Assembly (NCBI GenBank): GCA_017508315.1 | Contig: JAFVZE010000291.1 | Coordinates: 1-8,652, forward strand | Direction: 5' to 3' | Origin: Kiritimatiellia bacterium | GTDB taxonomy: Bacteria; Verrucomicrobiota; Kiritimatiellia; RFP12; UBA1067 | DNA: 8,652 bases | Part shown: piece after piece, positions 5,758 to 8,652 of the stretch | Layout: every line of letters begins with the position of its first letter | Position numbering within the stretch: the stretch's first letter is position 1 | Made by a program: the position numbers and the translations under genes | The notes under the pieces: generated by a model | Told to the model about the DNA's origin: nothing | The model's database searches: none | The model's input: the letters and a program-made list of their open reading frames with translations, nothing else

Positions 5758-7782
5758 ATGCGTATTCTGCTGATATTCGGGGTCGCTCTGCCGGCGGTTT
5801 TGTGCGCCGCGCCGGAAGCGGGAGCTAAGGCGCTTCATGCGGAGGGCTCGATAATTTGGAAAGCCGACTTCTCGTCTGAGTCGGCGTGGAAGGAAAAGGA
5901 CGATTGGCGCGGGTCGGTAAAACTCTATTTCGGCGAAAAGGACGAGACCGGTGCGCCTGCGCTGCTCGTGACGGGAGTCGCGACATCAAGCTGTTCAACC
6001 GCGTGGCGGGTGCGCTCGAACAGGATCCCTTACGCCGGGAAGGTGGGCAAGTACGGGTTTTCGCTGAAGCTCTCGGCATCCAAAAAGTATTGGAAGACGG
6101 TGGACGGAGGAAGTTGGGTTTCGTCCGTCAAATGGTTCGACGCGAAGGGGCGGCAGCTTGCGCGTCACCGGATACCGCTGCAGTTTTCAAAGAAACCCGG
6201 CTGTGCCGTTCTTGTCGATGAAGTGCCTCCGGATTCGGCGTCTTTCGAAATTCAGCTCGGAATGACCGCGCCCGCCATTTTGAAAGGAAATTGGCTGCGG
6301 CTGTCGGAGATGAAAGTGTCGCACCAGCCGGACGGCGCTCTTTGCCGCGCTCTGCCGCCGGACGTCCGGCCCCCGCGCGTTGAACTTGCGGACCCGGAGC
6401 CGACGACGGACACGTCGCGGCCGCTGCGCCTTGTTCTGGACGATCCGTCCGGAGTCGACTGGCCGAGCGTCCGGGTTTCCGTCGACGGGAAGGACGCTTC
6501 GCCGCGCTTCAGGCGCGAGGGCGATTCGCTGGTGTTGCCGCGTCCGCCGAAGCCTTGGACAAACGGGCTTCACCGCATCACAGCCGAAGTCTCGGATCTG
6601 CGCGGCAATTTCGTCAAGGCGGAAAAATTCTTTCTGATCGGACGTGCGCCAGAGACTCCGCGCGTTTCGCTGCGCGAGGACGGCGTTTTGCTTGTCGGCG
6701 GCGAACCGTTCTTCCCGATCGGCATTTACGGGATTCAGAGGCGCGAGTTCAACGCCTATAATCTGGACCGCGCGGTCGCGGATCTCAAAGCGGCCGGTTT
6801 CAACACCCTGAACTCCTACCGGCACTCCCGCGATCCGGAGTTTCTCGCCGCCGTGCGCCGCCACGGGCTTAAGATGTGGACGGACGCGCGCAAGCTCGAC
6901 GCTGATCTGATAGAGCGCATCCGGTTCAATCCCGATGTCATCGCCTGGTATCTCGGCGACGACACTTTCGACAACACCACCCCGGAACAGCTTCACGACC
7001 GCGACGACTATATGAAGGCGCTTGATCCTTCAAGGCTCACCTGCCAGGCTGATCCGGTCTGGTCGTATTCAACTGTGACCAGATACTGCCATTATGCCGC
7101 CGCGACGGACATTTTCCTGCCGGAGATCTATCCGATACGCGGAAAGTCGGAGAAGGACGACCGCGCCTGCGTCGCGCAGGTGATCCGCGACATGCGCCGG
7201 ATCGTCGCCGACAACCGGGCTTTCGGCGCCGGTCGGCGTCACGCGGTCTGGCCGATAATTCAGATGTTCAGCGGTTATACGCTGTGGAAGCGCATGCCGC
7301 GCGAAGATGAGCTTTACGGCATGAGTTTCGCATCGCTCATTCACGGGGCGAAAGGAATAACCTGGTACACGTACGGCGGAGGTGTAGTGCCGGAACGCAA
7401 GATATTCAATTTTGGAGTGACGTCGCAGGCGAAGGTGTGGCGGGCGACCACCAATGTCGTGCAGCGCATTTCATCGCTGACGCCGGTGCTGCTCTCGCGC
7501 AACGTACCGCAGCCGCCCGCCCCGGAGATAGTGTCGGGGCCGGCGCTGGATGCGCTCGGCGATGGGCCGTCCGTCACAGTTCTGGAAAAAGCGCACGACG
7601 CACGGACGTATCTGCTGGCGGTGAACGCGGCTGACGCGGAAGTGGCCGCGCGTTTCAATGTCGGCGTCGCAGGGACAGTCGAGGTTCTCTGGGAGAACCG
7701 TTCGCTCAAGCCGTCGGCGGACGGGACAATAGAAGATCGTTTCGCGCCTTTGGGCGTGCATGTCTACCGTTTTAAGAAATAA
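5758..7782 (+). CDS. Secreted multidomain TIM-barrel glycoside-hydrolase-like protein (clan GH-A type)
   Basis: This 674-residue exported protein has a Sec signal at 1-17 (MRILLIFGVALPAVLCA). A beta-sandwich resembling a carbohydrate-binding module spans about 30-190 and an Ig-like domain about 202-298 (starting PPRVEL, with NGLHRITAEVSDLRGN near its end). A (beta/alpha)8 barrel runs from about 303 to 560 and a small C-terminal beta domain from about 585 to 674, ending with the 'VEVLWENRSL...FAPLGVHVYRF' pattern common in glycosidase C-terminal domains. The barrel starts with the typical PFFPIGIYG (317-325) and AAGFNTLNSY. WYLGDD (397-402) lies where related clan GH-A proteins have 'WYL-DE' with the acid/base glutamate, so D402 replaces the expected Glu. 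A conserved barrel segment YGMSFASLIHGAKGITWYTY is at 520-539. No clear nucleophile glutamate could be placed from sequence alone. The fold and export are well supported; activity and substrate are not. It lies 14 bp after the beta-helix gene and 8 bp before the esterase gene. Confidence 0.8.
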   Translation: MRILLIFGVALPAVLCAAPEAGAKALHAEGSIIWKADFSSESAWKEKDDWRGSVKLYFGEKDETGAPALLVTGVATSSCSTAWRVRSNRIPYAGKVGKYGFSLKLSASKKYWKTVDGGSWVSSVKWFDAKGRQLARHRIPLQFSKKPGCAVLVDEVPPDSASFEIQLGMTAPAILKGNWLRLSEMKVSHQPDGALCRALPPDVRPPRVELADPEPTTDTSRPLRLVLDDPSGVDWPSVRVSVDGKDASPRFRREGDSLVLPRPPKPWTNGLHRITAEVSDLRGNFVKAEKFFLIGRAPETPRVSLREDGVLLVGGEPFFPIGIYGIQRREFNAYNLDRAVADLKAAGFNTLNSYRHSRDPEFLAAVRRHGLKMWTDARKLDADLIERIRFNPDVIAWYLGDDTFDNTTPEQLHDRDDYMKALDPSRLTCQADPVWSYSTVTRYCHYAAATDIFLPEIYPIRGKSEKDDRACVAQVIRDMRRIVADNRAFGAGRRHAVWPIIQMFSGYTLWKRMPREDELYGMSFASLIHGAKGITWYTYGGGVVPERKIFNFGVTSQAKVWRATTNVVQRISSLTPVLLSRNVPQPPAPEIVSGPALDALGDGPSVTVLEKAHDARTYLLAVNAADAEVAARFNVGVAGTVEVLWENRSLKPSADGTIEDRFAPLGVHVYRFKK

Positions 7783-7787
7783 AAGGA
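7783..7787 (+). promoter_or_regulatory. Shine-Dalgarno sequence for the esterase-GH28 gene
   Basis: AAGGA fills most of the 8-bp gap between the stop ending at 7782 and the ATG at 7791. The 3-base spacing is short but no other in-frame ATG gives an intact signal peptide. Confidence 0.45.
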
Positions 7788-7790
7788 AAA

Positions 7791-8652
7791 ATGAAAACAG
7801 ATATAAGTCTTTTCTTGGGTTCGGTTTTGGCTTTCTCCAACTGCGCCGCCGCCGATATCTTTTTTGCCGGAGACTCGACGCTTCATTCGCGCCGCTATTT
7901 CGACACGCGCGAATATCCGGCGGAAGAGCGCTGTCTCGGCAGCTGGTGCGACGAGCTTGAGCATTTTCTCAAGCCGGGAGTGAGGATCGTGAACCCCGCC
8001 TACAGCGGCACTTCGACGAAGTCCTTCCGCGACGAGGGGCGCTGGGCGAAATTGATCGCGCAGGTAAAACCCGGCGATTTCGTATACATCCAGTTCGGTC
8101 ACAACGATCAGAAGAAGGATCCCAAGCGGTACGCGGCGGCGGACGGCGCGTACAAGGAGAACCTGCGGCGCTTCGCCGAGGAGGTTCGCGCGAAAGGCGG
8201 CAAGCCGGTATTCGGCACGTCGTTGGTGCGCCGGTGCTACCGCAGCTCCAAGGATGACCGGGTCGCCGACGGATTGGGGAAATATCCCGACGCAGTGAGG
8301 GAGCTTGGCAGGGAAATGGGCGTTCCTGTCGTAGACTTCAACGCGTTTTCAAGAAGGCTCGTTGAGGCCGCGGGACGCGAGGAGTCGCTCAAGTGGTATC
8401 GGGCGGTACTCAACAAGAAGGATTACACGCACTTGACGCGCTACGGAGCGAAGGTGATGGCGAGGGCGTTCTATGACGAGGTGAAGAAGGGCGGGTATGA
8501 AATCGCCGGGCTTCTGCGTGACGATGCGCTTCCTGAAATGCAGGCGTTCGATGCGCCGTTCGGGGTGTTTTCGAACTGGGTGCCGAAGTTTCCGCGCCGC
8601 GATTTCAATATCGTCGACTACGGCGCGAAAAGCGACGGAACGGATTCTACCG
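7791..8652 (+). CDS. CE12-type SGNH acetylesterase fused to a GH28 polygalacturonase domain (partial, C-terminus off window)
   Basis: The frame is open from the ATG to the right edge (287 full codons). Residues 1-21 form a Sec signal (MKTDISLFLGSVLAFSNCAAA, cut likely after AAA). Residues 22 to about 245 are an SGNH hydrolase of the rhamnogalacturonan acetylesterase type with all blocks present: GDST at 27-30 with catalytic Ser29, the oxyanion Gly73 in YSGTSTKSF, QFGHND at 101-106 with Asn105, and DYTHLT at 211-216 with Asp211 and His214. These enzymes remove acetyl groups from galacturonic acid in pectin. After a linker, FPRRDFNIVDYGAKSDGTD (267-285 approx.) is the characteristic opening of GH28 / pectate-lyase-superfamily beta-helix enzymes, which hydrolyse galacturonan or rhamnogalacturonan backbones. 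The protein thus joins deacetylation and backbone cleavage in one chain. The GH28 catalytic aspartates lie off the window, so that domain's exact activity is not determined. It is the fourth gene of the operon and the best guide to its substrate. Confidence 0.88.
   Translation, partial: MKTDISLFLGSVLAFSNCAAADIFFAGDSTLHSRRYFDTREYPAEERCLGSWCDELEHFLKPGVRIVNPAYSGTSTKSFRDEGRWAKLIAQVKPGDFVYIQFGHNDQKKDPKRYAAADGAYKENLRRFAEEVRAKGGKPVFGTSLVRRCYRSSKDDRVADGLGKYPDAVRELGREMGVPVVDFNAFSRRLVEAAGREESLKWYRAVLNKKDYTHLTRYGAKVMARAFYDEVKKGGYEIAGLLRDDALPEMQAFDAPFGVFSNWVPKFPRRDFNIVDYGAKSDGTDST

Noticed and set aside
7834..7848. Possible lipoprotein signal (FSNC) in the esterase-GH28 protein, and LC in the GH-A-like protein
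   Set aside because: Neither matches the lipobox pattern of small residues before Cys. Ordinary signal peptidase I sites (AAA, LCA) lie next to them.

Overview
The window looks like part of a plant cell-wall polysaccharide (probably pectin) utilisation locus from a Gram-negative bacterium, most plausibly of the PVC group (Kiritimatiellota, Lentisphaerota or Verrucomicrobiota). This placement is inference. It rests on a GC-rich genome, consecutive Sec-secreted proteins, a DUF4838 protein, an autotransporter-type beta-helix protein, and a divergent protein with the OB-fold periplasmic architecture seen in Verrucomicrobia-like sensor kinases. No rRNA or other phylogenetic marker is present.

Layout: positions 1-996 (minus strand) hold the N-terminal 332 residues of an exported protein with three OB-fold-like repeats; its C-terminus lies off the left edge. 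Positions 997-1085 are a short divergent control region. It carries two back-to-back extended -10 promoters, each placed so that transcription would begin at or near the A of the start codon (leaderless mRNAs), with an 18-bp inverted repeat exactly between the two -35 regions. From 1086 to the right edge four genes run on the plus strand with gaps of 44, 14 and 8 bp, so they probably form one operon. They are a DUF4838 protein (803 aa), a secreted beta-helix protein with autotransporter-type repeats and a PA14-like insert (733 aa), a multidomain (beta/alpha)8-barrel glycosidase-like protein (674 aa), and the first 287 residues of a two-domain enzyme that starts as a CE12-type SGNH acetylesterase and continues into a GH28 polygalacturonase/rhamnogalacturonase.

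How they may work together (inference): the esterase-GH28 fusion would deacetylate and cut galacturonan or rhamnogalacturonan backbone. The DUF4838 and GH-A-like proteins would act on the same or attached glycans in the periplasm or at the surface. The beta-helix protein may bind or present substrate. The divergent OB-repeat protein may be the sensor part of a regulator controlling the operon through the shared intergenic region. No mobile element, CRISPR array, tRNA or rRNA was seen, and no gene-free stretch exceeds 100 bases.
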